From positions 1 through 31,245 of the forward strand of contig JAQTZZ010000049.1 of NCBI GenBank assembly GCA_028687545.1: a stretch of DNA of 31,245 bases, given 5' to 3'. Positions 21,984 through 30,122 of the stretch are shown in pieces (within the stretch, counting starts at the first letter, position 1; every line of letters begins with the position of its first letter). The translations under genes and the position numbers were made by a program. The stretch is from Candidatus Wallbacteria bacterium. Lineage in GTDB: Bacteria; Muiribacteriota; JAQTZZ01. Below the pieces are notes generated by a model. The model worked only from the letters and a program-made list of their open reading frames with translations, had not been told where the DNA came from and made no database searches.

Positions 21984-23240
21984 CTAACCTTCTACCTGCT
22001 GGACGATGTGCGGAGTGATCAGGAAGATCAATTCAGTGGAATTCTTTTTTTTCGTTGTGTCAGAGAAAAAAGTCTTAAGGATCGGAATATCACCCAGAAT
22101 CGGTATTGCTGCCACTGAGTTGTCTTCTATCTGCTGAATCAAACCGCCGATCAGAATCTCTTCTCCGTCCTTGACCTTGACTGTGGTCTTCGCTATCCGC
22201 TTGTTGATGGACGGATAGGGATAGGATTCAGTCTGCCCTGGCAGTGTGGTCCAGACTGCCTTGGAAACCTGCGGTTCAACATCCATGGTGATCCAGCCCT
22301 CATCATTGATGCGCGGGGTGATCTTCAGGATTACACCGACATCCTTTTCCTGGGGTGGCTGGGTGGGGCCGCCGGTATAAATGACCTGGTCGCCGATCTG
22401 CACCTGGGCTTCCTTACCGTTCATGGCCATGATCTTAGGATTGGATAGGATCTTGCCATTGCCCGTCGATTCTGCTGCAGCGAGGCTTGATTCGAAGTAA
22501 GTGGCCGGCCTGAAGAATGTTCCCAGGGCAAATGGATCCATTTCTCCGGAGACCAGCTTGTTTGAAAAATCCTGGTTCTCAGTCGACTTGCGGCCATGTT
22601 CCTGCAGGCTGAATATTTTCCCGTTGGCCTCTTTACCAGCTGCGCCGTTTCCCCAGGCCCATTTCATTCCAAGTTCATGGGAGCCGGAGGTCGTGATTTC
22701 CACGATCTTGGCTTCGATCATCACCTGATGAACCGGAACATCGATGCTCTTGATCAATTCGTCGATCTTGTCCAGGGCGTTCTGGTTCCCGGAAACTACT
22801 ACTGCATTGACACGCTGGTCGGTGCTGACTTCGATCGGCACCTCGGCCTTCTTGAAAATACCGCTGATGACCTTGGCTACAGACTCGCATTCGGCATAAT
22901 TCAACTTATAAGTCCGGTTGAGTCCCACGTCGAATCCTTCGGCCAGCTTCGTAGCCGGGCCTATCACATAGGTGTTGTCGATTTTCCGAACGACGTACCC
23001 GTTGGTTTTGGCGACCAGTTCCAGAGCTCTTTCATAATAGACATCCTTCAAAGCCAGGGTGATCTTGCCTGAGACCGACTTTTCAGTGATAATGTTCGAA
23101 CCGGTGGATTTGGCGATGGCCTTCACCACGTCCTTGATATCAGTACTGCTGAAAGTGAAACTCACATAGTCCTGCACGGCGAATGCCGGCTGGATCAAGA
23201 AAAACACGCCCAAGAAGAACAATAATCTTTTTCCTTTCAT
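21984..23240 (-). CDS. pilQ: Type IV pilus secretin PilQ (short form)
   Basis: A 418-residue outer-membrane secretin forming the pore for the pilus fibre. After a signal peptide (about 1-21) comes an N0/STN-like domain (about 25-90), one N1/KH-like domain (about 95-165, with RVNAVVVSGN), and the secretin core. The core is recognisable by VMIEAKIVEI, ILSNPKIMAMNGKEAQVQIG, VGVILKITPRI, VKDGEEILIGGLI and PILGDIPILKTFF. The AMIN domains found at the front of proteobacterial PilQ are absent, which explains the small size. The start chosen is ATG at 23240, five bases behind GGAGG; an in-frame TTG four codons upstream overlaps the ribosome site. It is the last gene of the operon. Confidence 0.93.
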   Translation of the reverse strand: MKGKRLLFFLGVFFLIQPAFAVQDYVSFTFSSTDIKDVVKAIAKSTGSNIITEKSVSGKITLALKDVYYERALELVAKTNGYVVRKIDNTYVIGPATKLAEGFDVGLNRTYKLNYAECESVAKVISGIFKKAEVPIEVSTDQRVNAVVVSGNQNALDKIDELIKSIDVPVHQVMIEAKIVEITTSGSHELGMKWAWGNGAAGKEANGKIFSLQEHGRKSTENQDFSNKLVSGEMDPFALGTFFRPATYFESSLAAAESTGNGKILSNPKIMAMNGKEAQVQIGDQVIYTGGPTQPPQEKDVGVILKITPRINDEGWITMDVEPQVSKAVWTTLPGQTESYPYPSINKRIAKTTVKVKDGEEILIGGLIQQIEDNSVAAIPILGDIPILKTFFSDTTKKKNSTELIFLITPHIVQQVEG

Positions 23241-23256
23241 ATACACCTCCAAATTT

Positions 23257-24048
23257 TTAGTCGGCTACAGTAATGGTTCGTCTCATATTCAGGCCATAAG
23301 CAAATATCGTGACTTTGTCTTCACCTATCTCCACGACGCTGAAATCCGGTGTCTTTTCGCCCTCGCTCAGTTCGTACTGTTCGTTTTTATCCATATTTTC
23401 GATCAGGGCGATCTTCACATCTCCATTGACCACGATGCCGATCAGCCTAAGCCTCAGTGGTTTCGGAGCTTCCTGGCCGCGGGCGACTGTGGCTTCTATC
23501 TTGGGAGGCTTCGGAGGTTTAATGAGAGTCTCGAACGGATTCAGAATGCCGCCGTCTTCGGCGGGATCATCGTTAAAATATTTCACTCTGTTGTTGTCTA
23601 CCAGGTAGTCTTCGGTATCTTCCGGCTTCTTGGAACTGTCACCGATATCAGGCAGTGCCGGTGCTTCTTCGCCGGTGGCAGCTTCAGCGCCTTCCGCTCC
23701 AGGAGCGGCTTCTTCGCCAGGAACGCCAAGTTCTTCGTCCGCAGCACCTGGAGCTTTTGGCTGTTCAGCAGCGGGGGCTGCAGGACCTGCAGGAGCATTG
23801 GAAGGAGTTGCCGGAGCGGCAGGAGCACTGGGGGGAGTAGCTGGAGCTGCCGAAGGTACCTCTCCGGTACCGGAAGGGCTTGCCGGAGGTACTGCCGGGG
23901 TCACCTCACCCGTGACTGGCGCGGTACTCCCTGCGGCACCACCGCCTCCCAGGAGATCGTCCAGTTCATCCGCGGCCAGACAATAGCCGCCGACGAACAG
24001 GCAAATCAATATCACTGCGCCACTCTTCCACCGTTTTTTATTATGCAT
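23257..24048 (-). CDS. pilP: Type IV pilus assembly protein PilP with long Pro/Ala linker
   Basis: A 263-residue protein linking the inner-membrane PilMNO complex to the secretin. It has an N-terminal signal or anchor segment (about 10-26) and a very Pro/Ala/Gly/Glu-rich region of about 90 residues (roughly 40-130). A more ordinary linker with a NPFETLI segment follows, then the C-terminal beta domain (about 190-263) with KIALIENM, EIGEDKVTIFAYG and NMRRT. The extended linker makes it longer than typical PilP (about 170-180 residues). The start is ATG at 24048, four bases behind GGGAGG; upstream in-frame ATGs at 24075 and later precede that site. There is no proper lipobox, unlike proteobacterial PilP. 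The protein ending at 307 is its paralogue. Confidence 0.9.
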   Translation of the reverse strand: MHNKKRWKSGAVILICLFVGGYCLAADELDDLLGGGGAAGSTAPVTGEVTPAVPPASPSGTGEVPSAAPATPPSAPAAPATPSNAPAGPAAPAAEQPKAPGAADEELGVPGEEAAPGAEGAEAATGEEAPALPDIGDSSKKPEDTEDYLVDNNRVKYFNDDPAEDGGILNPFETLIKPPKPPKIEATVARGQEAPKPLRLRLIGIVVNGDVKIALIENMDKNEQYELSEGEKTPDFSVVEIGEDKVTIFAYGLNMRRTITVAD

Positions 24049-24071
24049 AAATCCTCCCTGCATCTTCATCG

Positions 24072-24698
24072 TCACAATACCTGCTCAGCCCCGCCGGTAT
24101 CAAGCGGAGTGAACTTGTATGCATGGAAATTGAAAGTCAACTGGATCATGGTCTTAGTCTTGAACTGCGTGAGTCCTTCATAACCAGGGGTGCCGAAATT
24201 GAATCCAGCAGTCTGGTCTCCGCCTGTAGCGTTCAAAGTTACTTCACCCTTGCGGGCCACGACCAGCTTGAAGTTTTCAAGCCTAGCCACAAATCTTCCC
24301 AGGCAGTGAAATTCTCCGGTTATATTGACGGAAATCGGCATATCGGTATATGCTTCCATCTCCACCAGATTGTCAAACTTGATATCCTTGAATTCTACTT
24401 TGGCCTGCTTGGCATATTCCTCGATCTTGTTCAGGATCACCGGAACCTTGATCTCTGTCTGGATCTTCTTAGCGAGTTCCATCATCTTCTTATTGATCTC
24501 TTCGAGGCGTACTCTGGCTTGTTTGATCTGCTCGTCGATATCCTTGGCCTTTTCCAGTTCTTCCTTGATCTTCTGGATGTCGGCCCTCAATATGTCCCGC
24601 TCAGCCACATATTCCTTGTAGTTTTTGAAATAGAAGGTACTGACCATTCCTACCAGGATCAGGAGGAACAAGGTAAAAATCAGCGATTTTTCTCCCAT
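24072..24698 (-). CDS. pilO: Type IV pilus assembly protein PilO
   Basis: A 208-residue inner-membrane protein with a short cytoplasmic N-terminus, one membrane helix (about 6-24), a coiled coil (about 30-85, charged heptads with many Glu and Lys), and a C-terminal periplasmic ferredoxin-like domain (about 90-200). It pairs with PilN to form the pilus alignment complex. The family is assigned from size, topology and its place between pilN and pilP rather than from a strong motif. The ATG is 3 nt after pilN, behind GGAG at 9 nt. Confidence 0.9.
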   Translation of the reverse strand: MGEKSLIFTLFLLILVGMVSTFYFKNYKEYVAERDILRADIQKIKEELEKAKDIDEQIKQARVRLEEINKKMMELAKKIQTEIKVPVILNKIEEYAKQAKVEFKDIKFDNLVEMEAYTDMPISVNITGEFHCLGRFVARLENFKLVVARKGEVTLNATGGDQTAGFNFGTPGYEGLTQFKTKTMIQLTFNFHAYKFTPLDTGGAEQVL

Positions 24699-24701
24699 AT
24701 A

Positions 24702-25289
24702 TTATTTCTCCTTCTTTTCTTGGCGTTTCTTCAGCTGGCAGCTCATCTTGAAGTCCCAGATTTCCTGCTGATTCTGCTTTGAATGGTTGGCATTATGTAA
24801 AAAGACTTCGGCAAAAATCGGATCATGACTTAAGTTATCCCAGTATTCCGAGATGTTCTTGGCAGCGTCTACTCCCCTGCCGAGCATGTTCACTTTATAT
24901 TTGGCTTCAGTCTGGAAACGTGTCAGCCAGATCTTCTTCTTCGGTACGACCTTGGTCATGGTTTCCAGAACATCTGTCCAGGGAACGATGTTATCTGTGC
25001 TGATCAGGCCTTCAATCAGGTTGACCTTGTTTTCAACAGCCGCGATCTTGCCGTTGATCACATCCAGTTCTTCCTGCTTCTTCTTGATCTGCTCTTCCTT
25101 CTTCTTGTTCAGTTCTTTCTTTTCCCTTCTCAGACCATCGAGTTCTTCTTCCCACTGGGGTCCGAGCACACCCCACATGAAATATCCAGCTCCCAGGATG
25201 ATCAGAATGCCCGCGATAGTCCCATATGGGACCTTGGGCATCTTCATGCCTGGTTTCTTGGGGATTAGATTTATCTTGATGATTCTCAC
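24702..25289 (-). CDS. pilN: Type IV pilus assembly protein PilN
   Basis: A 195-residue inner-membrane protein. The short N-terminus RIIKINLIPKK is the conserved cytoplasmic tail that docks on PilM. It is followed by one membrane helix (about 22-42), a strongly charged coiled coil (about 48-85) and a periplasmic domain. The best start is GTG at 25289: GGAGG ends eight bases upstream. A nearer ATG at 25295 is only two bases from that site, and a GTG at 25298 overlaps it; either would add two or three residues. It starts within 12 nt of the pilM stop, in one operon. Confidence 0.9.
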   Translation of the reverse strand: MRIIKINLIPKKPGMKMPKVPYGTIAGILIILGAGYFMWGVLGPQWEEELDGLRREKKELNKKKEEQIKKKQEELDVINGKIAAVENKVNLIEGLISTDNIVPWTDVLETMTKVVPKKKIWLTRFQTEAKYKVNMLGRGVDAAKNISEYWDNLSHDPIFAEVFLHNANHSKQNQQEIWDFKMSCQLKKRQEKKEK

Positions 25290-25301
25290 TGCCATCACCT
25301 C

Positions 25302-26357
25302 CTACATCATTTCCCTGAGCGCAAGTCCGATTGCCGCTGAGAGTTCCAGGGCATGTTCCCTGAGTCCAGATTCGTCAGATACGCCGATATCAACGCTCAT
25401 CAGCGGATCGGATACCACCACTTCGATACCCAGTTCGTTCGCCAGGAAAACGTCGATGTTGCGCAGATAAGCGGATCCACCTGAAAGAAAGATCTTGTGA
25501 ATCACTTTCTGCCTCTGCTGGGCCTTATAATAGTCAAAGGACCGCCTGATTTCAGAGGATAAGTCCTCGACGACGGTCCGGATCACTTCTGAGACTTCAT
25601 TCTCTTCTTCGCCTTCGGTGATGATCTTGCCTTCTTCTTTCTTGATGTTTTCAGCCTGGGCGAATTCAAGCTTGAGAACACTCTGGATGACTGAGGTGAT
25701 GCTGTTTCCCGCAATGGAGATGTTGCGGTGAAATTCCAGGATGCCGTTTCTGCAGACGTTGATGTCCGTAGAGCCTGCTCCGACATCGATCACAGCCACG
25801 ACCTCATTGTCGCTGATCTGTTCGTGCATGGCGTTCAGAGCCGCGAAATTGTTGACATCAAGGACATTAGCATTTAGTCCGGCCTGCTTCATGGTCCTCA
25901 GATAGTTGTTGACAATTTCCTTCTGTGCGCAGACCAGCAGGATGAAAAAGTTGATCATCCCTTCTTCCTCGATCTCCGATAATTTAGAGAAACCAATGCA
26001 GACATCTTCGAGAGCGTAAGGCACATATTGCTCTGCTTCGAACTTGATGGCTTCCTCGAGTTCCTCATCTTTCATCTGGGGAACCTTGATGAAACGGGAA
26101 ATGACGTTCTGGGAAGAAAGACCCACATTCGTGAGAGCTCCTTTATGGCCCAGACTTTTGGTCAGTTCTTTCAGAGTTTCGGTCAGGGCGTTGTTGTCGG
26201 CGATGTTGCCGTCCACCAACACTCCTTCCGGCAGAGGTGAAATGCCGTAACCGATGATCTTAGGCCGGTTACCGACCTTTTCCATAGCCACGGCCTTGAG
26301 TGAACTCACGCCGATGTCGATGCCGATTACAGCTTTAGAACTGCCAAATAATCCCAT
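25302..26357 (-). CDS. pilM: Type IV pilus assembly protein PilM (actin-like)
   Basis: A 351-residue cytoplasmic protein with the FtsA/actin fold. The nucleotide-binding motifs are visible: phosphate-1 IGIDIGVSSLKAV (about 11-23), phosphate-2 VIDVGAGSTDINV (about 190), and the adenosine motif IFLSGGSAYL (about 290). It binds the PilN tail and links the alignment complex to the motor. Start: ATG at 26357, six bases behind GAGGAG. It is the first gene of the pil operon. Genes for pilins, motor ATPases (PilB/PilT) and PilC are not in this window. Confidence 0.95.
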   Translation of the reverse strand: MGLFGSSKAVIGIDIGVSSLKAVAMEKVGNRPKIIGYGISPLPEGVLVDGNIADNNALTETLKELTKSLGHKGALTNVGLSSQNVISRFIKVPQMKDEELEEAIKFEAEQYVPYALEDVCIGFSKLSEIEEEGMINFFILLVCAQKEIVNNYLRTMKQAGLNANVLDVNNFAALNAMHEQISDNEVVAVIDVGAGSTDINVCRNGILEFHRNISIAGNSITSVIQSVLKLEFAQAENIKKEEGKIITEGEEENEVSEVIRTVVEDLSSEIRRSFDYYKAQQRQKVIHKIFLSGGSAYLRNIDVFLANELGIEVVVSDPLMSVDIGVSDESGLREHALELSAAIGLALREMM

Positions 26358-26439
26358 AACTTACTCCTCAGATATTTCTCTTTTTCTTATCGCTCTTTAA
26401 TAAAGTCTTCGACTCTTTCACGGTTTTTGTTTAGTTCGA

Positions 26440-27699
26440 CTACCGCTTTACCAATTGCTGCCCGAGCGTCCCCCTGCTGAATTTCACCATCCTTGTACCA
26501 GGATAATATTTAGAGAGAATTGTGCAGTAATCCGTCCCAAGCCTGGCCATGCCGTTTGCACCCCACTGGCAGAGCCCGACACCATGACCCGAACCATACC
26601 CGAGAAAAATGATCTCGTCGGATTTTTCGCCCTTCTGGCTCTTTTCGTACTTATCGATGATGTGATTTACTTTTTCTTCCAGGGAAACACCATGTACCAT
26701 TTCGTAATTCGGCTCATTTTCATATATTTTGAAGCAGTTCGAGTAGATTTTGTCGCTGCCGATCATGGTCCTTAGAGTGTTGGCATTGATCAGATTCTGA
26801 TTCACGCTCAGGAGTTTTACTCTCCCGCCATCGTCGGTTTCCAGGACTTCGATTTTCAGAAAGTTATCCTGGATGGACCCCTTCCGTCTGAGAGCTTCGG
26901 CAAGGCGCTCCCGGGAAATCCTGTATTCCCACTTGCTGTGCGGGGCATCCTTGCAGTACTCGCACTCAACTTCGGTCAGATAAGGATATCCTTTCCCGCC
27001 CCAGACGGTGCTGGCGGATGAAGTGTGTCCTCCGCATGATGAATGGTAGACAGCTTCGGCCAGTAAGCCGTTGTACGACAGTACCATACCTTTTGTCTCA
27101 AAGACCGCCTTGTCAGCCTCGGCTTTTTCGTTGCTCATGCCGCCGTATGCCTGGCAGTGTTCACTTGAGCAGAGATCAAAACCATCGGACTGATGTCTGC
27201 CTAGATTTCCAAGCACATAGGTCCTGGCCACTACAGCCTGGGCTTTCATCGCTTCAAGCTCGAAAGAAGCAGGTGATTCGCTGGGGACCACTCCCCGCAG
27301 ATAATCTTCGAGTTCGATCAGATTGATGACTGAAAAACTTCCATCGTGTTTACTGATCATGAATTCGCCGCGGTATCTGCGGCTGCCGATCGAAAGATAG
27401 CCGCCGCCGCAAGCCTTGATCCTTAATCCGCTTGTTTCAGTGTACCTTCTGTGGCTCGCGATAAAATTCCCCTGCTCCAGGGTCACTCTCAGACTGTTCT
27501 GGCGGATCGTATATACTTCCGGATTATCGGTCACAAAGACCTTGAATCCGCCGGGCGAAGAAAGCGTGATGTCCTTGATGCCGGTCTGCAGCCCGATTCT
27601 GAGCTCGACCGCTTGAAGCGGGGCAGTCAGGCAGATCAGGATCAGTATGAATTCCGCTGCTCCGACTGATGAGAAAATATTTTTATGACTAAATTCCAA
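26440..27699 (-). CDS. spoIID: SpoIID/LytB-domain protein, putative peptidoglycan lytic transglycosylase
   Basis: A 419-residue protein with an N-terminal signal segment (about 14-30). After a beta-rich N-terminal part, the SpoIID domain begins at about residue 125: INLIELEDYLRGVVPSE (the Glu matches the catalytic Glu of SpoIID), AMKAQAVVARTYVL, EHCQAYGG, YHSSCGGHTSSA, then GSGHGVGLCQWGANGMA and the final YYPGT. Cys and His residues of the zinc site are present. Bacillus SpoIID cleaves glycan strands during engulfment, but this domain is widespread in non-sporulating bacteria. An insertion of about 35 charged residues precedes the GHGVGLCQWG motif. The start is TTG at 27699; no in-frame ATG is available near it. 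It lies 82 nt upstream of pilM on the same strand with no terminator between, so read-through into pil is possible. Confidence 0.9.
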   Translation of the reverse strand: MEFSHKNIFSSVGAAEFILILICLTAPLQAVELRIGLQTGIKDITLSSPGGFKVFVTDNPEVYTIRQNSLRVTLEQGNFIASHRRYTETSGLRIKACGGGYLSIGSRRYRGEFMISKHDGSFSVINLIELEDYLRGVVPSESPASFELEAMKAQAVVARTYVLGNLGRHQSDGFDLCSSEHCQAYGGMSNEKAEADKAVFETKGMVLSYNGLLAEAVYHSSCGGHTSSASTVWGGKGYPYLTEVECEYCKDAPHSKWEYRISRERLAEALRRKGSIQDNFLKIEVLETDDGGRVKLLSVNQNLINANTLRTMIGSDKIYSNCFKIYENEPNYEMVHGVSLEEKVNHIIDKYEKSQKGEKSDEIIFLGYGSGHGVGLCQWGANGMARLGTDYCTILSKYYPGTRMVKFSRGTLGQQLVKR

Positions 27700-27723
27700 A
27701 TTTACCGGCCCGGGCCTTGCTTC

Positions 27724-27752
27724 ATAATAAATTAATCGGAATCCCGCTCCAA
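27724..27752 (-). promoter_or_regulatory. Possible promoter for spoIID
   Basis: On the minus strand TTGGAG (27752-27747) and TATTAT (27729-27724) are 17 nt apart. The predicted start near 27717 falls at the edge of a GGCCCGGGCC palindrome (27707-27716), just ahead of the TTG start. The -35 match is weak. Confidence 0.35.
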
Positions 27753-27854
27753 ATATTGAGATTCCCGCACTTTTGAACTCAGTTGACCGCGAATGAAGGA
27801 AAGCTGAGAAAGTGAATCAGGGAAAGACTACAGTGAAGATTCTGAAAATAATTG

Positions 27855-27860
27855 TATAAT
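27855..27860 (+). promoter_or_regulatory. Consensus -10 box immediately before the glycosyltransferase gene
   Basis: TATAAT ends nine bases before the ATG at 27869, so the transcript would begin about two bases ahead of the start codon. No -35 box is evident. An AAAGG at 27861-27865 overlaps the region between -10 box and start codon and would be untranscribed if this promoter is used. Confidence 0.45.
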
Positions 27861-27868
27861 AAAGGCAT

Positions 27869-29308
27869 ATGCTGTTCTCCATCATCACCCCATACCGCGA
27901 CAGATTCGACAAATTACACGGATATCTAGATTCCTTGCAATCACTCGTCTTCCCGCGCAAGGATTTTGAACTGATCCTGATCGACGACGGTTCAGTCCGG
28001 GATTACTCCTATAATTTTCCAGCGGACTTCAATATTATCCGCTTGAAGCAGGAGCATTCCGGGCAGGCTGTTGCGCGGAACAGGGGGCTTTCAGCCGCTT
28101 CAGGCAGATTCCTGCTCTTCCTGGATTCCGACACAATTGCTACTCCTCTGCTCCTTTCCGAACATCTCAATTTTCTCAACCGGTATCCGGACAGCGCCAT
28201 TTTAGGCAATGTGGAATTTCCGGAAGGCATCTCCCCTGACAGATTGACGAAACTTTCTGACCTTCCATACTTTTTCAGCCGCCTGAGGCACTGCCAGAAG
28301 CTCAGTTTCATCCAGTTCATGACCTGCAATCTTTCACTGCCAAGCTATCTGGTCATCTCTGTGGCAGGTTTTTCCGAACAGTTCATCCAATATGGATATG
28401 AAGATATCGAGCTTGGTTACAGAATTGAAAAAAAATTCGGTACTTCCCTGATTTTCAACAGCAAAGCCCTGGTTTTGCATTACCATCCCCGCAATCTTTC
28501 CGAATTGCGTATGCAGCAGGAAACCCTGGGAAAATCCCAGGTCGTGATTCAGACTCTGCACCCTGAAATCGGTCATTTCCTGCGTCTGGAAATTCCGGAT
28601 TGCCTGAAAGCCTTTCAAAATGGAAACCTGCAGAAGCTCAGGATTCTCCGGGACAGGCTGGAAAGCCGCATCCTCAGGCCATCGGTCAGCGACACTGTCA
28701 TCAATCAATACAAGAAGCTCTGCCGGATGTCCGGAATTGTCAATGAATATTTCTCCAACCTGGAAGGGATCGCGATCAGCCATCCTCTCTGCCGGAGCAC
28801 CACTGCTTATCCCAAGCATCTGATAAACTCGGAAAGTGCGGGGATTCACCTTGAACTGCCTGATTCAGTCACCGAAATCCCTGAATTGAGCCTCTACCAG
28901 ATCAATCTCAGTCTTCGGAGGATTCCATCCTTGATCTGCCCGGTTGTGCCTGATTCACTATTGAATCGCTACAGAATGCTGTGCAATTACTGGAAATTCC
29001 TTCCGCCTGGTGCAGAAACGGCAACTGCCTGCTACATCTCTGCTCAAAAAAGCAAGCCTGAATCCAGACCGGTTTTTTTCTACCGGGAAGATGGGGAAAA
29101 GCAGTATCTCAACCTGCGGGGGATTCTGAGAGAAGTAAAGAGTCTGCAGCGATTTAAAGTTCCCCTGATCGGGAAACTGATTTTTTTCCTCAGTTTTCTG
29201 AAACTGCCTCTTCACTGGTATCGGAACCTGCGGAAAGAGATGCCTGTGATTGACTCGATCCTCTTCCCACTGCTGGACAAATGGCTGTTTTATATCAGGA
29301 TCAGATGA
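27869..29308 (+). CDS. Family 2 glycosyltransferase with unassigned C-terminal half
   Basis: A 479-residue protein. Residues about 1-215 form a GT-A fold family 2 transferase: FSIITPYRDR at the N-terminus, LILIDDGS, QAVARNRGL, LFLDSDT (the DxD metal site), and GYEDIELGYRI (the acidic catalytic segment typical of chondroitin-synthase-like GT2 enzymes). The C-terminal ~260 residues have no recognised domain; they start helical and end with a hydrophobic patch (about 440-460) that could contact the membrane. The sugar donor and acceptor are unknown. The gene is not flanked by other polysaccharide genes, so its pathway cannot be inferred. Confidence 0.88.
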   Translation: MLFSIITPYRDRFDKLHGYLDSLQSLVFPRKDFELILIDDGSVRDYSYNFPADFNIIRLKQEHSGQAVARNRGLSAASGRFLLFLDSDTIATPLLLSEHLNFLNRYPDSAILGNVEFPEGISPDRLTKLSDLPYFFSRLRHCQKLSFIQFMTCNLSLPSYLVISVAGFSEQFIQYGYEDIELGYRIEKKFGTSLIFNSKALVLHYHPRNLSELRMQQETLGKSQVVIQTLHPEIGHFLRLEIPDCLKAFQNGNLQKLRILRDRLESRILRPSVSDTVINQYKKLCRMSGIVNEYFSNLEGIAISHPLCRSTTAYPKHLINSESAGIHLELPDSVTEIPELSLYQINLSLRRIPSLICPVVPDSLLNRYRMLCNYWKFLPPGAETATACYISAQKSKPESRPVFFYREDGEKQYLNLRGILREVKSLQRFKVPLIGKLIFFLSFLKLPLHWYRNLRKEMPVIDSILFPLLDKWLFYIRIR

Positions 29309-29325
29309 AAACCCTATCCATGGGT

Positions 29326-29347
29326 GGGGTGCAGTAAATTGCGCCCC
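29326..29347. terminator. Possible hairpin between convergent genes
   Basis: GGGGTGC (29326-29332), an eight-base loop and GCGCCCC (29341-29347) form a seven-pair stem with one G-T wobble. It fills the 46-nt gap between the convergent glycosyltransferase and pth stops. It lacks a T run on either strand, so its role as terminator is uncertain. Confidence 0.3.
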
Positions 29348-29354
29348 TGCAAAT

Positions 29355-30020
29355 TCACGGAATAGACCTGCCGTTGAATTCCTGCATAGCCTTCTCAAAT
29401 CCATTCCTCAGATAGCAATCCAGGGCTTCGGAAACAAATGCCTTGACTGCGGGCAACTTCGCTTCCTCAGTTGATTCATATCTGCCAAGCACAAAATCAG
29501 GGTCTCGTTTTGCGCCGACATTACCGATGCCAAGTCTGAGGCGGAGAAATTCACGACCGCCGAGCGATTGAAGGATTGACTTGATGCCGTTATGTCCTCC
29601 GGAAGAGCCTGTCTTCCTAAACCGCAGCCTGCCGAAAGGCAGATCCAGATCGTCGGAAATCACCAACAGCTCAAAGGCGATTTTCAGACTGTCAAGGTGT
29701 TCACAGATCTCCAGAGCCGGCCTGCCGGAGAGATTCATGTAAACATCCGGGAAAAAAAGGTAAAAAGTATCTGAATCCAGAAAGATTCTGCATCCATGGC
29801 AGAACCTGAGCCTCAATTCATCTTTTTGATTAAATTTCAGGGAAAATTCTTCGAGCGACTCGCGGCCAAGATTGTGTCGGGTACAACGGTACTGATCACC
29901 GGGGTTACCGAGCCCCAGCACGATCCTGGCAATCGCGCCATTCGAAGCTTGGGGCACGGTGCGGCAAGGTTCAGAAACCCTCCGCCCCAGGAAATCCAGC
30001 AACCTGTTCCATAAATTCAT
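29355..30020 (-). CDS. pth: Peptidyl-tRNA hydrolase
   Basis: A 221-residue enzyme that releases peptides from peptidyl-tRNA so the tRNA can be reused. Family motifs: LGLGNPGDQY (N39), TRHNLG with catalytic H49, VYMNLSG (N96), SDDLDLPFGRLR (D123), GSSGGHNGIKS (H143, N144) and RLRLGIGN. These match E. coli Asn10, His20, Asn68, Asp93 and Asn114. The N-terminus carries an extra ~30 residues compared with typical bacterial Pth (about 190 residues). The start is supported by AGGGAT about 8 nt upstream, but no closer in-frame ATG exists. It lies on the minus strand after a TPR gene and its terminator. Confidence 0.95.
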   Translation of the reverse strand: MNLWNRLLDFLGRRVSEPCRTVPQASNGAIARIVLGLGNPGDQYRCTRHNLGRESLEEFSLKFNQKDELRLRFCHGCRIFLDSDTFYLFFPDVYMNLSGRPALEICEHLDSLKIAFELLVISDDLDLPFGRLRFRKTGSSGGHNGIKSILQSLGGREFLRLRLGIGNVGAKRDPDFVLGRYESTEEAKLPAVKAFVSEALDCYLRNGFEKAMQEFNGRSIP

Positions 30021-30075
30021 AAACTTATCCCTGGAATGAAAACGGTTCGTCCAATTCGCTCTTCATCAAACTCAT

Positions 30076-30100
30076 AAAAAAGGCGGATTACTCCGCCTTT
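30076..30100 (-). terminator. Intrinsic terminator after the TPR gene
   Basis: On the minus strand AAAGGCGGA (30100-30092), loop GTAA and TCCGCCTTT (30087-30079) form a nine-pair stem followed by further T residues (30078-30076). It lies 23 nt beyond the stop of the TPR gene and separates it from pth. Confidence 0.9.
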
Positions 30101-30122
30101 ACTATCAGATCCCGGATCTCAG

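Noticed and set aside
23630-23986. Long plus-strand frame of Ala/Gly/Ser/Pro residues opposite pilP
   Set aside because: It is the mirror of the low-complexity pilP linker; composition alone keeps the frame open, and pilP has a ribosome site and homology.
24123-24782. 219-codon plus-strand frame opposite pilO and the end of pilN
   Set aside because: No recognisable protein, and it lies wholly opposite well-supported pil genes.
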